The position numbers and the translations under genes are program-made. 64,000 bases of DNA from Chlorokybus atmophyticus. Taxonomy: Eukaryota; Streptophyta; Chlorokybophyceae; Chlorokybales; Chlorokybaceae. Location: the NCBI GenBank assembly GCA_009103225.1, contig RHPI01001737.1:864091-928090 (forward strand), read 5' to 3'. Within the stretch, counting starts at the first letter, position 1, and the number at the start of each line of letters is the position of its first letter. The notes beneath the pieces were generated by a model that searched no databases, was not told the DNA's origin, and saw only the letters and a program-made list of their open reading frames with translations. Shown here in pieces: positions 35,384-47,428 of this stretch.

Positions 35384-36083
35384 TAGCTGAGCATGGTCGT
35401 CATCTGAAGGTGAGCACAAATGTTCAGTGCTTGGAAGAAGAGAGAAGCTCTCACCATGACAATGAGCTTGCGATAGCACAGTACAATGCCAACTCTACTG
35501 CAACAATGCTAGTGCTCCTTCTTGCCTTGTAGACTGCTACTTAGTGCTCAAAATCATATACGCACGACAGCAGTACTGCCTTTGCCACGCAAAAGCTGCC
35601 TTCCACTGCATACCTCGTGCTTGCGGGCGGGCGGAGGTATGCAGTGAAAGAAAGCTGTGTCATGCAAGCAGGCACAACATTCTTGTGAGCAACAACTTGT
35701 TTACATAGCCATGGCGTTGACTGATCCTACGCAGGAAGCATAGTGCACATGTCAACTCACCTTCTTCAATGCCAAACGCTGGCGGCATCCGCTCTTAAAA
35801 CCGCAGCTAGCATGAGAGAAGAAGCAGCGGAAGCTCTAGTAGCCCTGCCTGGGGCTTCGCTTGCAGTCAAACCCAGAGGCGCTGAAGGCAGACCACCAAC
35901 TACAATGCTTGCTAGCGGTCAACACTTAGCAGGAAACAACAGCGATCCCACCGCCAGCACCGTCGTCGCCGTCGCCAGCACCCTCACCCATGCCACTGAC
36001 CAGGTCAGGATTGTACATGTTGTGCAAGCTTTGGTCGTTGTGAAACTCACACTTGTGACAAGAGTTCAAGCTGCCGTTGCCGT
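35384..36083. other. Upstream region of the GH3 gene
   Basis: An Ala-rich plus-strand frame at 35743-36141 (MHMSTHLLQ...) has weak coding character and runs into a tandem repeat. I do not call it a gene. Nothing else recognised. Confidence 0.3.
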
Positions 36084-36619
36084 CCGATGGAGCATGTGCA
36101 AGTCGATGGATCCGGGCAGCAACGACAAACTAGAGCCTTGAGTTGTAATTGACATTTGTTTGCTTGAGATTGCTTAGAATTGCACGACACAAATTTTTTT
36201 CCTAATTTCACTTTTTAATATTGCCATTGGTGTTTATAACAAGACATGCTTGCACGCAATGCCATCCTACACATATATTGAATCATGATGATGGAGTATG
36301 GATTATGCGCACGTAATCAATCTCTTAAACCTTAATCACCACCTATGCCGATGGAGCATATGCACGTCGATGGATCCGGGCAGCAACAACATATGGGTAC
36401 AACTTAAAGCCTTGAGTTGTACTTGACACTTGTTTGCTTGAAATTGCTTAGCGTTTCTTACGACAAAAATTTTTGTTCCGAATTCTGTTTCGGTTTTTGA
36501 TATTGCAATTGGTGTTATAACGAGACATGCTTGCACGCAATGCCATCCCACACATATTGAATCGTGATGATGGAGTATAGATTGTGCGCACGTAATCTAT
36601 TTGTTAAAGCTTAATCGCC
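36084..36619. repeat. Tandem duplication of a segment of about 264 bp
   Basis: Unit 1 is 36084-36340 and unit 2 is 36348-36619. Both start CCGATGGAGCAT and share GTCGATGGATCCGGGCAGCA, CCTTGAGTTGTA, GACATGCTTGCACGCAATG and GATGATGGAGTAT in the same order, ending CTTAATC[AG]CC. Clear direct duplication with substitutions and small indels; non-coding. Confidence 0.85.
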
Positions 36620-37327
36620 CAAAAGGTTTATGAAGCGGACCATCATGCCTTTGGCCACTGCTGCTGAGTGCGTCTAATGCGTGAACCTAGTAGGTTGTAC
36701 TTTCTTGTTATAGTTTTGTAATCATCGAAGAGAGGGTGATGGGTCCTAGAATAAGCAAAGTTAGTTGCTAAAAATGTCAAGTAACTTTGCAGCTATTAGA
36801 GCATTGTATTTGGTGTTATTATTATTTAGGTTTGTGCAGCCCGTCCCAACATACGCATTAAATGAGGAAGCTTGCAAAACATGTGCAGCTTCGAAGACAA
36901 TGCAAGTAAGGCATGAAGTTGATGCAATGAGCGTGAGGACATTGGGCATTGTTTGCAGTTCAAGGGTTATGCATTGCAAACATTAACAACACGCGACGAC
37001 ACATAGTGAGCAGACTTGGTCAGTATGCCAAACGGTGATGGTGAATGACGAAACCATAATCTTCTTGCAGGTGTCGAATGCGTGTCAAGGGATTGAGAAC
37101 ACAGAAGGAGGACCATCAACTGTTGAATGTGCTCTGCTTGAGAGACACCTTGCGAAATTGTGCCCCCCCCCCTAAGGCAAAACCANNNNNNNNNNNNNNN
37201 NNNNNNNNNNNNNNNNNNNNNNNNNNNNNNNNNCACCACCACCACCGCCCCCCCCGGCGGGCGCGCGCGCGCGCGCACTGTACTTGTGTGGGCAATGCCA
37301 ATATACAGCGTGCGACCCTCTACACTG
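36620..37327. other. Spacer with gap 37186-37233
   Basis: 3' flank of RAD1. A C run precedes the 48-N gap, and a CACCACC/CGCGCG tract follows it. The frames that span it are made of these repeats. No gene recognised. Confidence 0.4.
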
Positions 37328-39277
37328 CTACATTTCATCTTCTGGATCGTACTGGTCTTCTTCAGGTAACACAAAGAACTCTACGTATGATATTCGTGAC
37401 GAGGCTTCATGCGCTGCCTGGTCTTCTTCTGTCACGTGTGCAGGTTTGCGTGCAGCAATCATATGCTGGACCTGCAGCAATTTTTTCGATTCAAGCAATT
37501 CCACACGCACACGTGCACACATCTATGCATGTATACACACAGCACCTTCAGCAGCCCATGGCAATCTATCGTGAGCTTGCTCCCGCGGTTCTCCTTGAGC
37601 GCAGCGCTTGGGATGCTCGCCACGGTTGCACGCAAGTGCTTGTACTTATACCTGTTGGCCAACAAAGGCACCTTATGCACAGTGCAAGCCATACGCATGG
37701 CAATGCAAGCCTGCACAGCCACTCACGTGTATGAAACCTCCCGGTTGCAGTTAAATGCAATGAAGAGGTCTGAGTCAGAAGTGTAGTTGAAGTCAATCTG
37801 CAGTTGGAAAGAGTACAAGACAACGCGTTCATCAATGCTTTGCATGATGAAGCACTTCCAAATCAACTTTTGCTAGGCCATGCCATCAACCGAGCCAACC
37901 GCAACATCATGGACAAAGTGTTGACATGTACCTGGAGCTCACCGTGGCCTTGTCCGCAAAAAGCAACGCTCGGAGGGTGCGGTCGAACAGTCATTGTTAT
38001 GCTGCTGCCCGGCCACTCGAGATCATCAATAGCATCCCGCAGCGCCGTGGACTGCCCAAGCATTCACATCAGGAGAATATAAGGCACAATGCTAAGAAAA
38101 GCAAGCGGGCATAACCACACATCAGTCACCTTCACTGCAAAGCTCACGGGAGGCGGATCATCGGGCCCGTCGGCAATAGCGTAGTCCATAATGGCATTTT
38201 CCAAGGTCAGCGTCTTGAGCTGCGCATCCGTCACAGTCAGATCTGCGTCCACATGCCTGTCCGTGACCCAACAAATGCTTTGGCAATGCTGCGTCGAGAA
38301 TTGAGACGAACCCACACATTGTTTCACTCACTCACTCACTTGATGACGAGTTCGGCGTCGGTGCCGGGGTATGATATTTCAACTGGGGTGGAAGCGGAGG
38401 ATGCGCGCGCAAAGGTGGAGAGGCAGTCCACAAGCGTAGCGAGACCTATTGCCACCTTTACGCGGCTCGTGCCCGTCCACACGTAGTCCCTGAAGATGTC
38501 TTTTCGGAAGTACGCCCTTGCCTAGACAATGGTTTGCGCATCATCGCCATGATGTGAAAACTCCAGTGCAAAACTTGTTTGCGTGCATGCATGAACATGC
38601 TGCAGCGTTGACCCCACTCCCACATGCATGGATGCACACGATTGGCGTGCGCAACTGTCCTCTGGGAGGTTGTTGGCTGCACTACATGGTGTACCGTGTG
38701 TGTGTTTGTTCGCAGCTCAAAACAAGCTTGCAGTTCAGAGCTTGCATGAGCAATCGCCAGCAGCAATAGTGCGATCCAACACTTGTGCTACCTTGCGTCG
38801 CATATCAGTGTAGTGTAGCATGGCTTCATTCGCACTCAAGACCAGCCTCTCAGCAACACAGCATGGTTTGTCGATTTCCATTCGACAACCTTGATCTTTC
38901 TCATGATAGGACGCAGACCACTAAATGCATGTGAGACTCACTGTGTTCTGGATCGCATAAAGGCCACGCATGGCGAACAAGGCTGACGCAATGCACACAA
39001 CATGCACGTGAGTTTTATTGGACGCACAGTTGGTCTATCTAACTGACACTTCATTCAAAGATAGTTGAGGCGGAGTCTCTGCTCCCCCTTCTCTGGGCCG
39101 AGTGCAGTAATAAACGCGGACCTTTACCTGGAGGGCGCGGGCGTCGTCGGTGGAGACCATGATGCCGTGCTCGGCGAGGTGCAGCGTGGCGTCCTGCAGC
39201 TTCTTCCACTTGATGGAGGCCAGGGCGTCCACCATGCCGCCCACGCCGTCCGTCCTGGCCACCATTACCAGCGGCAT
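37328..39277 (-). CDS. RAD1: RAD1, 9-1-1 DNA-damage checkpoint clamp subunit
   Basis: Seven exons (39277-39128, 38521-38340, 38256-38130, 38051-37932, 37797-37727, 37651-37546, 37471-37328) total 900 bases for 299 residues, close to the 280-residue animal protein. The PCNA-like fold is recognisable: DATLHLAEHGIMVSTDDARA near the N-terminus, YFRKDIFRDYVW, LVDCLSTF, DSDLFIAFNCNREVSY, SKLTIDCHGLLKVQHMI and a C-terminal YVEFFVLPEE. RAD1 forms the RAD9-RAD1-HUS1 ring, loaded at damaged DNA to activate ATR signalling. The gene lies head-to-head with MCM10, about 1 kb away. Confidence 0.93.
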
Positions 39278-40242
39278 GCTCTCTCCCCTCTGTCACTGTT
39301 ACGCTTGCTTCTCCCTCTCTACTCGCCCCTAAAACCCTCAAGGGTCCAAGGTCAGGCTCCTGTGCTGAGGCGGTGGCCAACGACGAGGCTGTGCGGTGCA
39401 GCGATGCCGCCGCCGATGCTGCCAGCACACCGCTCAGACACTGTCTCTCTCTTTTTCCCGCCAATATCGACGTAAGAATAGAAAAGTGCATCCGGCTACA
39501 AGAACGGTGAGTCATGCTGCCGTGTGGGATGCTTGTAGGCTACAAGTACAAGCACGAGCAGTCACACGCTGTCATTCAGCTTTGGACTCCGTTTGGGACT
39601 CACCTGACAACTCGCAACGCGCGACACGGAGGGTCCCGGGACTCCCCGGCTGATAACCTCTGAGCTTCCTTTTGGATCCTGATCCGGGGGTGACGGTAAC
39701 GAAGTTCAAGCGTTCAAAAGTTTGATTATGAGCAGAGGCGTTTTTGGCGGCAAGCAGGAGGCGGCGGAGTTGTTATTGTTGCTGTTGTTGTTGTTGTTGT
39801 TGGAGGAGGAGGAGGAGGAGGAAGGGCACAAGAGGGCTATGCCACTGGGTTGAGGCGGAGGAATAACGATATGAATTTCGACGCCACTGCTGAGCAGACA
39901 AACTGGGCCAGCAGAGGTGTGTGTGCGTGTGCTGTTGGGTGTCCATCTGTGAAGAAGAATCTGCTGGCTGCTTAGCATAAGCAAGCATGCTTTTCAACAA
40001 AACTTCTTATGCGGCATTCACATGGACACTGGTTGTGCATAGCATTGTATATCACAGGCTGTATGCAATGCTTGGCCCTAGTGCACTGACCCATGTTGCG
40101 ACGGGATATGGCCACAGCAAACCGTTTAAGTGTGGCCGCATAGCCGACTCCTGCATATCCCAACCGCGTTTAGTCTCACAAGTTACACACTGCTTGACCT
40201 CAGTCATCTTTATGCATTAATGTTGTGCGTCATGTTCTCTAG
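39278..40242. other. RAD1-MCM10 intergenic region / unresolved MCM10 5' exons
   Basis: An open plus-strand stretch up to a GTGAGT donor at about 39507 (ending FPANIDVRIEKCIRLQE) could be a 5' exon of MCM10, but its phase does not join the exon at 40243. A (TTG)n(GAG)n tract lies at about 39773-39821. The shared region may act as a two-way promoter. Confidence 0.3.
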
Positions 40243-43238
40243 GTGCCGAGCACAATGCTGGTGCACCCATGCGCGTGGCACGCGACAGCATGCCAACTGT
40301 CTGCAAGTTCTCCGGGCTGCGGATCAAGTAAGGGGTTTTGCTCAATTACTCTGCTACTTAGCGTGCATGCTTTGAACTCAGTACAGGTATGGCGTGACTC
40401 AGTCATTCGTTACCAACGCCTTGCATTTTGGGCTCATAGGGACAGAATTCTCCCGCAAGCACAGGTGGAGGAAGACCTTTCGGACATGCGCTATGTCAAG
40501 CTCCAGGACGTCAAGTACGTGTGCGTTGCATGCAGACCGCTTTATTACTGTTCATTCTTACAAAGCACTGCACATCATGACACTGCAAATCATCTTACAT
40601 TCCAGGACCATGCCGGCGCCTGTTGCCGGACCGCGCAGCGAGTGGGCCACGATGGGAGTGATCGTGCACAAACTGCCACAGAAAGTCGCCAGAAACGGCA
40701 CAATGTAAGCTTGTGCTCACTGGATAACACCCAAATCTTGTTGATGCAAGTGTTCGCATCGGTGGTATTGCAGGTTTGGTGTTTGGAAGCTGAGCCTCTT
40801 GAACGAGGTGGAGGTAGCGCTGTTTCTGTTTGACGGTGCGTTCAAACAGCACTGGAAGGAGAGGGAGGGCAGCGTTGTCGTGGTGCTTGAGGGCGCTTTG
40901 AATAAGCAGGTAGGAAACTTGATTGCTTGACATTTCTTAACATGCATGCTTCCATTGCTGAGAAGCATAAAAGCTCTTTGCTTCATACTTCATAGACGCA
41001 CAGTCAGTCTGCCATGAATAGCACCGCATTGCAAAGACCGACATGGTGGCTTGCAGTGCACTGGTACCGTACCACTACTTTCTTTCGCTTATCACAATGC
41101 ACTTAACAGTGTTAGCATTAGCGTGCAGCCCACAAGAGAAACCGTCTGCCCGCAGGATGACGACGTAACGCTGCGCGTGGACAGGGCGGACCAGGTAGAG
41201 GTGATCGGGTTGAGTGCGGATTTCGGCCGCTGCAAGGGCGCCCGCAAGGATGGGGAACCTTGCCGCAACGTCATCAACAAGTAGGATACACTCCTAGTCA
41301 CAATTTCTTATGGACATGCTCTGCATACCACTTGCAAGCACGCACACGCACACCCACACGCGCAAGCACACATACACACATGCGCATGCAGGAGGAACGG
41401 AGACTACTGCAAGTTTCATGCGGGCAGCGTTCGCAAAGCGGTGCAGACGAGCCGCGCGGAGCTTCTTGGCGGCAACCTGGCCCGGTCGATCAAGCAATCA
41501 TCGATGAAGATGCACCGGGACATGGCATTGGACATGGAGAACTACACGATGCTGGCGCCACCCAAGAAGGCGAGGCTCTGCACTCCCGAGCAGCTGCGGG
41601 CGATGGCCACGTAAGCAAGCACACATGCTCACGCTGAGGAAGTTTGTGTGTATCACAGAGCGCACTTACTTGTTTTGGAACTATGCAGGGCGCAGACGAT
41701 GCTGAAGAACAATGCGAGGAGAAGCTCAGTTGGTGCTCAGTACTTGCTGGGCATGTGCAATCGGCAAGAGCAGACGGCTGCGGCGAGGCTGAAAGGTCCA
41801 CTTGCTTGAGTGTTGGAGTGTGCACAGCTGATTGCTTCAACATGGATGCTGGTTGTTGTGTCATGTACACTTGCGCGTGGATGTTCAACCAACACATGAC
41901 GTGCAGACTTGGGTGAACGCGGTGAAGGCCAGCCAAGCACTAGTGGTCGGCAAGCTTCCCAAATCTCAAAGCCACAGACACCGTCTCATACATTCTCACA
42001 CCTTCACCCGTAAGAATAAGCTTTCTGGCTTTTTTATGCTTGCTGCTTCAATCGCATTGCGCAAGCACCATCAGATTGCAGCTCTTGGTGAGACTTACCA
42101 GTGCGCGTGACAGACCCACACTTGCGTCGAGCGCCAGCAAGCCATTGAGCCAAGCAAACACCGTCACAGTGAGCAAACCATCAGTGCAACCGAAATCGGG
42201 AACGCCGGCCCCAGTCTCCACAACAACAGGCGGCCAGTGGCCTGCAGCTGCTGGACTACAGGACTATGTCAGGCTGCTTGGGCTGGCCGGCAGCGACAGC
42301 GACAGCGACAGCGATGGGAATGATGACGGTGATGAGAAAGATGAGGGAAAGGAGGAGGATGGCGATCCGGATGAGAGCTGCAGTGTTGACGATGATCATG
42401 TTGATACCAGCACCGAACTGGTCAGTGCCTCTGGGCATGCTTGCATTGTCAACGTGGGTAGCTGTGGGCCAAGCTGATCGGTTGTTGTTGTTGGTGGTGT
42501 TTCAGCCTGTGTCACAGGATGCATGCAAGCCAGCTGGACGGTGTGAAGCAGAAGCTCCAAAAAAGAATGTTAGTCAGGGAGAACACAAATTGCCACACTG
42601 TTCTCCTACCCGACGGGACACGAGCGTTCTGGCAGCCACACATGAACGGGGTGCATTGCCAAGCAGGCCGCCTTCTGCAAGCAAGCCGCTTACGGACATT
42701 ACAAATGGATTGAGATTTCGCTCTCCCAGACATACACGCCACCCTGCAGAACCAGCAGTGATGGAGATGGTTATCACAGCCTGGTTGTGCAAAGAGGTAC
42801 GTACTGAACATTGAATACTGCCCGTTGAATCTTGCATGTGCCAATCGTGAGCCATGCCAGCTATAGTGCACAAGGCTGACTTGGCATCTGTGTGTGGCGT
42901 AGTGCATGACCATCACAGAACAACAAGCCGACAGCTGTGCTGCCAATCAGCATTCAGGCCAGCAGGTGCGTATAATGGGTCAGGTCAGGGGTGCCTCTTG
43001 CACAGCTTGTGAAGGTGCTCGCAGTAGTTACTGCTTTGCTTTGCCAATCAATGCACTGACTGGTTGTGTGGTATGTCTAAAACAGATGCCGCATGTTGTC
43101 AAGCGATGGTTCAAGTGCCAGCAGTGTCTCAGCTGTACCGCAACGGTAGACAGCAGCTACCCGCACAAACCCTGTGATGCTTGCCAGTGTACTGGCTTCA
43201 TACGGACAGCTGCACCACAAAAGGGTGTTAAAGCGTAG
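40243..43238 (+). CDS. MCM10: MCM10 replication initiation factor with C-terminal zinc region
   Basis: Thirteen phase-consistent exons: 40243-40327, 40387-40408, 40465-40514, 40606-40704, 40774-40909, 41129-41280, 41392-41610, 41689-41795, 41907-42009, 42114-42420, 42506-42796, 42903-42965, 43086-43238. They code at least 594 residues; the N-terminus is missing or starts at the ATG at 40269. The OB-fold/zinc core reads GLRIK, LSDMRYVKLQDVK, WATMGVIVHKL, GVWKLS, VALFLFDGAFKQHW, then DFGRCKGARKDGEPCRNVIN and GDYCKFH (the conserved CCCH zinc ligands). An acidic Ser/Asp linker follows. The last exons give LCKECMTI, VVKRWFKCQQC and KPCDAC, matching the animal MCM10 C-terminal zinc domain. MCM10 binds DNA and polymerase alpha and activates the CMG helicase at origins. 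Confidence 0.9.
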
Positions 43239-44108
43239 TTGGGAGCGTGCTTTGCTGGGGGTAAATGTAACATGTGCATGTCAAGTGCAGATGGTAAGAG
43301 GGTCAGACTATTGGGTACCATGCAACACATGCGAGCAGCAGATTGTCCATGTTGAACATAATACATGCGCAGCAGTTGCACACGCCTTGCAGTGCTGACA
43401 GGCGCAAACATACCGAAAGCACACGACCAGAGGAGACACATAGCTGCATAGCCTGAGCGCATCAGGTCGATCGTCAAGCAGTGGGATGCTGTACCCAGAT
43501 ATTCGTTCCCAACGGTATTCGCCTACCCAAACAGATGTCAGTGACTTCCACCCGACATCACCTAATGAGCAACTGCGCACGAAGGCGCAGCAAGATGTAT
43601 TTAACAATGTGAAAGAAAGACATCCGCCTGCGACAGCATGGAGTGATGCTGCGCATGTGATTCTATCCCTGCGCATGTGATTCTATCCCTGCGCATTGGT
43701 TTCTACCCCTGTTCCCATTGTATCCTCTGCTCTCGCTCCTCTCCTAGCCACACTGAATTACTAACAGCCCTGTAGCAGTCCTGTCGCAGCTTTCCCCCAG
43801 GCTATGCCCCCTTGTGTTTGCAATGGCATCCGCTGCCTATGGCCTCCAGCATGTTGTGTCATCAGTACTGGTATCTATGCTACACAAGTGGCGGCAGGCA
43901 TGCGCAAACGGCTTTGTTGTCAGCAGCATGCGTCCCCCTTTGCAAAGTGCAACCTTTCCTGTCCTAGCCTTGCTCCAATTGCAGGCAAAAAGAATGTTTG
44001 GTAATCCTGACAGAACAACTGATCCATGCCGCTCTCCCAACAAATGACAATGCATCAATGCTATCCAAACACTAACCCTGAACTACGCAACTGACTGCTG
44101 CTTCAAGA
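43239..44108. other. Spacer with 20-bp triple repeat
   Basis: Three tandem copies of TGCGCATGTGATTCTATCCC (the last diverged) lie at 43650-43709. A possible extra exon-like stretch with two Cys pairs (WVPCNTCEQQ...HNTC) at about 43290-43398 could be an alternative 3' exon of MCM10. No separate gene is called. Confidence 0.4.
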
Positions 44109-46127
44109 TCAATCTCCTTTGGCGGCGATTCGCTCTGGCACATCAAAACGCCAGCATGAGCGTGCATACCGTAAGAAATGATGTTGGCAGCAATGCAAAG
44201 CAACGCAAACTACTACACTTACTCAGGAACTCGTAGGTGGTAATCATAGCTGTGCCCCTGCAACAACCAAACTGGTTCAAGCATCTGTGTTCCGCTTTAC
44301 CATTGGAATCTAGCCAAATGTAAGTCAACTTGCGACTGTCACAACAATGCATGGCCAATAACGAGTGGATTTGATTACCAGAGTGAGCTGGAAGCCCACC
44401 TCGGCCCTAACCCTCGTGTCAGGCCCTTAAGGCCCTCTTGCTTAATGAGGTCACGCCCTGTTTGGAAAAAGGTGGGCTTCTGGCCATGAGCCATCTCGAG
44501 AACCTGGGAAGGCAAAATTGGGCATAGCACGCTTTGTGTTTGCAGCAAATGGTACCGCACACTAACACTATCGTCCTTGCAGTATGTGCATCTTGCACCT
44601 TCCCCTTAATCAAGCGGTATGATATGTGTACATGACAACTGGTACATGACACCTAGCGACATTGCCTACCTGCAACCGCGTTTTGATCACATCCAGAGGG
44701 TTGGTCACAAACGCAGAGCATGCTCCAGCACAAAGACTTGCTGAAGTCTGCACAGCAACAACCGCTGATCTGCTCGGACTCTCTGTCTCAGACCAGCCTG
44801 CAGAGTACAGCAGCCTGCAACCCTCAGCGTCAGCAGCATGCACATATGCGTGCAAGCACAACACACGCATCCCACTGGCAAAACTTGCAGAACGCAGTTG
44901 ACAGCCTGTGCATCAGGAACAAAGGTACTGCACACGCATGCGCTTATACACACGTGAGCATGCACGCATGCAACATGCACGTGCAAGTTTGGGCAAGGCA
45001 CACGCGTACACTACGACATACCTCCATATGCCCCTCTGGCTAGCACCATACGCCCCCCACCACACTGAGCTTGATGGCGCATACGTGATCAGTGAGGCAC
45101 CGAACCCTCGGTACAGACCCGGAATTCCCTCATGCCTAAGGATGGTCCGAAATGCATGACTCCCACCCAGATACTTCGCCTGCGTTCCTCCCACCCCTCC
45201 TTGCACCATGAGCCGCTGAGACACAACATCAACAGGCACCACAACCAGCTGCGTGGCCATGCTCGATGTGAGACCAGCCACTGCGTTTGTGATGCCGGCG
45301 GAAGTCACTTCATTGATGCCAGGTGGCATGAGCTTCCCAACAACGTCTTTCATGACCTCCAATATTGACAGGTACACAACACGTGCGGGTATTGACCCCA
45401 TAATGACGGTCGTGAAACCCTTGTAAAACCCTGCTGCCCCCTCAATGCGCGCGATCTGTTGCACCGTTCTGAGCGTGCTCGTGCTTCTTGGCTGCAACCC
45501 ATCCCCGTTCAACACCTGCGGTAGCACGCTTCGTGTTGTGGACATGCTGTGGCCACATGACAGCAGTTGCAAACGCCATGATTGCTTGTTACCTGCATGC
45601 GCGTCTTCACAACAGTGATAGGGTATAGAACAGCTGACAAGCCTGTGAACAGAGCTGTGCCGACCACGAAAAACTTCTGCTTGTCCAACCTGCACTGATT
45701 GCTGTTAGCCAAGCCCGCTTGTCTGATTGTAGGCAAACCACAACCAACACAGACACATTGATTGCATGTAGAGGCTGCATGCTTTGAGCGTGCGCATCTA
45801 ACGAACAACCAATAAGAGCTGTATGCACGACTGCTTCATCACTGTTGTCAGCAACCTCTTCAGCGCATGAGCTGTTTGACGGTAACGGTAGACAGTGAGC
45901 AGAACTACAGCACAACCCGCTGATTCAAACATCCTAACTGCAGCCAACAATGCACGAATTTCCTGCAAGACGAGCAGTTCCAAGTTCAACTGCTACTAGT
46001 GAAGTAGTGAGCGTGCTTACTTGTCCCAGTTGACTTCAGTCTTGGCCGCGACAGACGACGCGGGGTTTGCGCGCTGCTGCGACTCATCAGCCGCAACGGC
46101 CGGCTCTGCAGCGCTCGTGACAGACAT
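44109..46127 (-). CDS. Mitochondrial carrier, SLC25A44-like
   Basis: Seven exons (46127-46021, 45689-45593, 45515-45022, 44814-44670, 44503-44379, 44257-44223, 44134-44109) sum to 1029 bases for 342 residues. The three carrier repeats carry signature-type motifs PITVVKTRMQ, PVDVVSQRLMVQG and PLDVIKTRLQ. VVVPVDVVSQRLMVQGG and WWGAYGASQRGIWR are characteristic of the SLC25A44 branch, which in animals imports branched-chain amino acids into mitochondria. The N-terminus (MSVTSAAEPAVAADESQQ, then VNWDKLDKQKFF) is the usual entry to the first helix. Located in the inner mitochondrial membrane by family. Substrate in this lineage is inferred, not shown. Confidence 0.88.
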
Positions 46128-47428
46128 AGCAGCCCAAGCTGCAGCTCTACTGTACACGCACCACAGCTGCTACATAAACACCGTTGACTCGTCTGCTCAA
46201 CCCTGCAGGCGGTTCCAACTTGCAACAAGCACTACACTGGCATGCAAGCGCCGACCTGCTTCAAGACTACGCCTATCGCTCTGAGTGACGACAGCAAGCA
46301 ATCTGTGCTTCAGCAGTGCGCTTGACGCAGCTGCCCTCGACTCAAACCCATCTCCACGTACGCCGACGCCGCCGTTGCAATGCACATGCAGCCAGTGAGA
46401 CAGCTACTACTGCCGCCAGACGCAACTGCTGCTGTTGTCAAGTCGGCAGCGTCAGCAGGTGCTTGTACACTCAACTGTCAAACACTGGTCGCTGGAAATA
46501 TCTACAACAACGACGACAGCAGCCGCACGGACGCCTCCACCGAGTCCGGCGCGGCCGCCGCCTCCACAGCAGTCCGCAAGGCCATGTGGCAAGCCTGCAG
46601 GATGCTCTTTGTTAGCTGTTCCAGTTCAACAGATCCAGTCGTAGCAACCCGGCTTCAGCGATCGGCTTCTAACACATCCGGTTCAAGTCAACCGGCTCTT
46701 GCCTGTCGCGACTGGCACTCGTCCTGCTGCCAACCGTACGCAGGCAGTTTGTGGCAGCCATAGCAGGCTACACTTTGCGGTGGGGATGCGTCGGTGTATA
46801 CGCCTTAGAGATGTATATCCAGGAGAAAGCGATTTCCGTGTTACAATACTCGCAGCACGTCAATGATTGGTCGGCGCTAAGCATCATTGCTACCGATATC
46901 GGAGTGCAATGCTTGCCCAGCAGCGTATCGCGATATCTCTGGTATCTCGGCGCTGGAGTTAGGGCTTCGAAACCAACCCAGAGTTGCTGGAGACATGCAC
47001 TTTGGCGGCGACGGTCGTGTTGGTGTCGTTTGTGACGGCGGTGAGGTGGACCAACAGCGAGTCCAACTGTGAGCTTGAGCGACAGTGCGCTTGCTCTCAG
47101 TCAATTTGCATTTTGGCGCAGTCGCTTGACCTACTAAGCGGCTCGCTTTGTGCCTGACACGCCAAAGGTGACAGTGCGGAGCAGGCTGTTGGCAGTTCTG
47201 GTCTGCGGCTTGGCGAGGATGTCCGGGCTGTAGGCTGGATGCGGGTGTATGCGCAGAGGACAGGAGCATTGTCGTGTGCGCGTGAAAGCTGCCGCGTTGC
47301 ATGCAGCGTGACCCGCTGTAGAGGACGTAAACACCACACAGCTGAAGCAACAGGCCGACTGTCAGAGTCAATAGCTTGATTGATAGGGTTTGGTGCCAGG
47401 CTCAGAGTGGTAGACCAGTGGTTTGTGC
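46128..47428. other. Upstream spacer, weak open frames only
   Basis: A plus-strand frame, 46380-46763, rich in Ser, Ala and Cys, and a minus-strand frame, 47097-47371, are open but show no domain and overlap other open frames. I see no supported gene. The region presumably holds the promoters of the carrier (minus) and the heat shock factor (plus). Confidence 0.3.

Noticed and set aside
39051-39515. Open frames on both strands overlapping RAD1 exon 1
   Set aside because: They overlap a well-supported exon and show no motif of their own.
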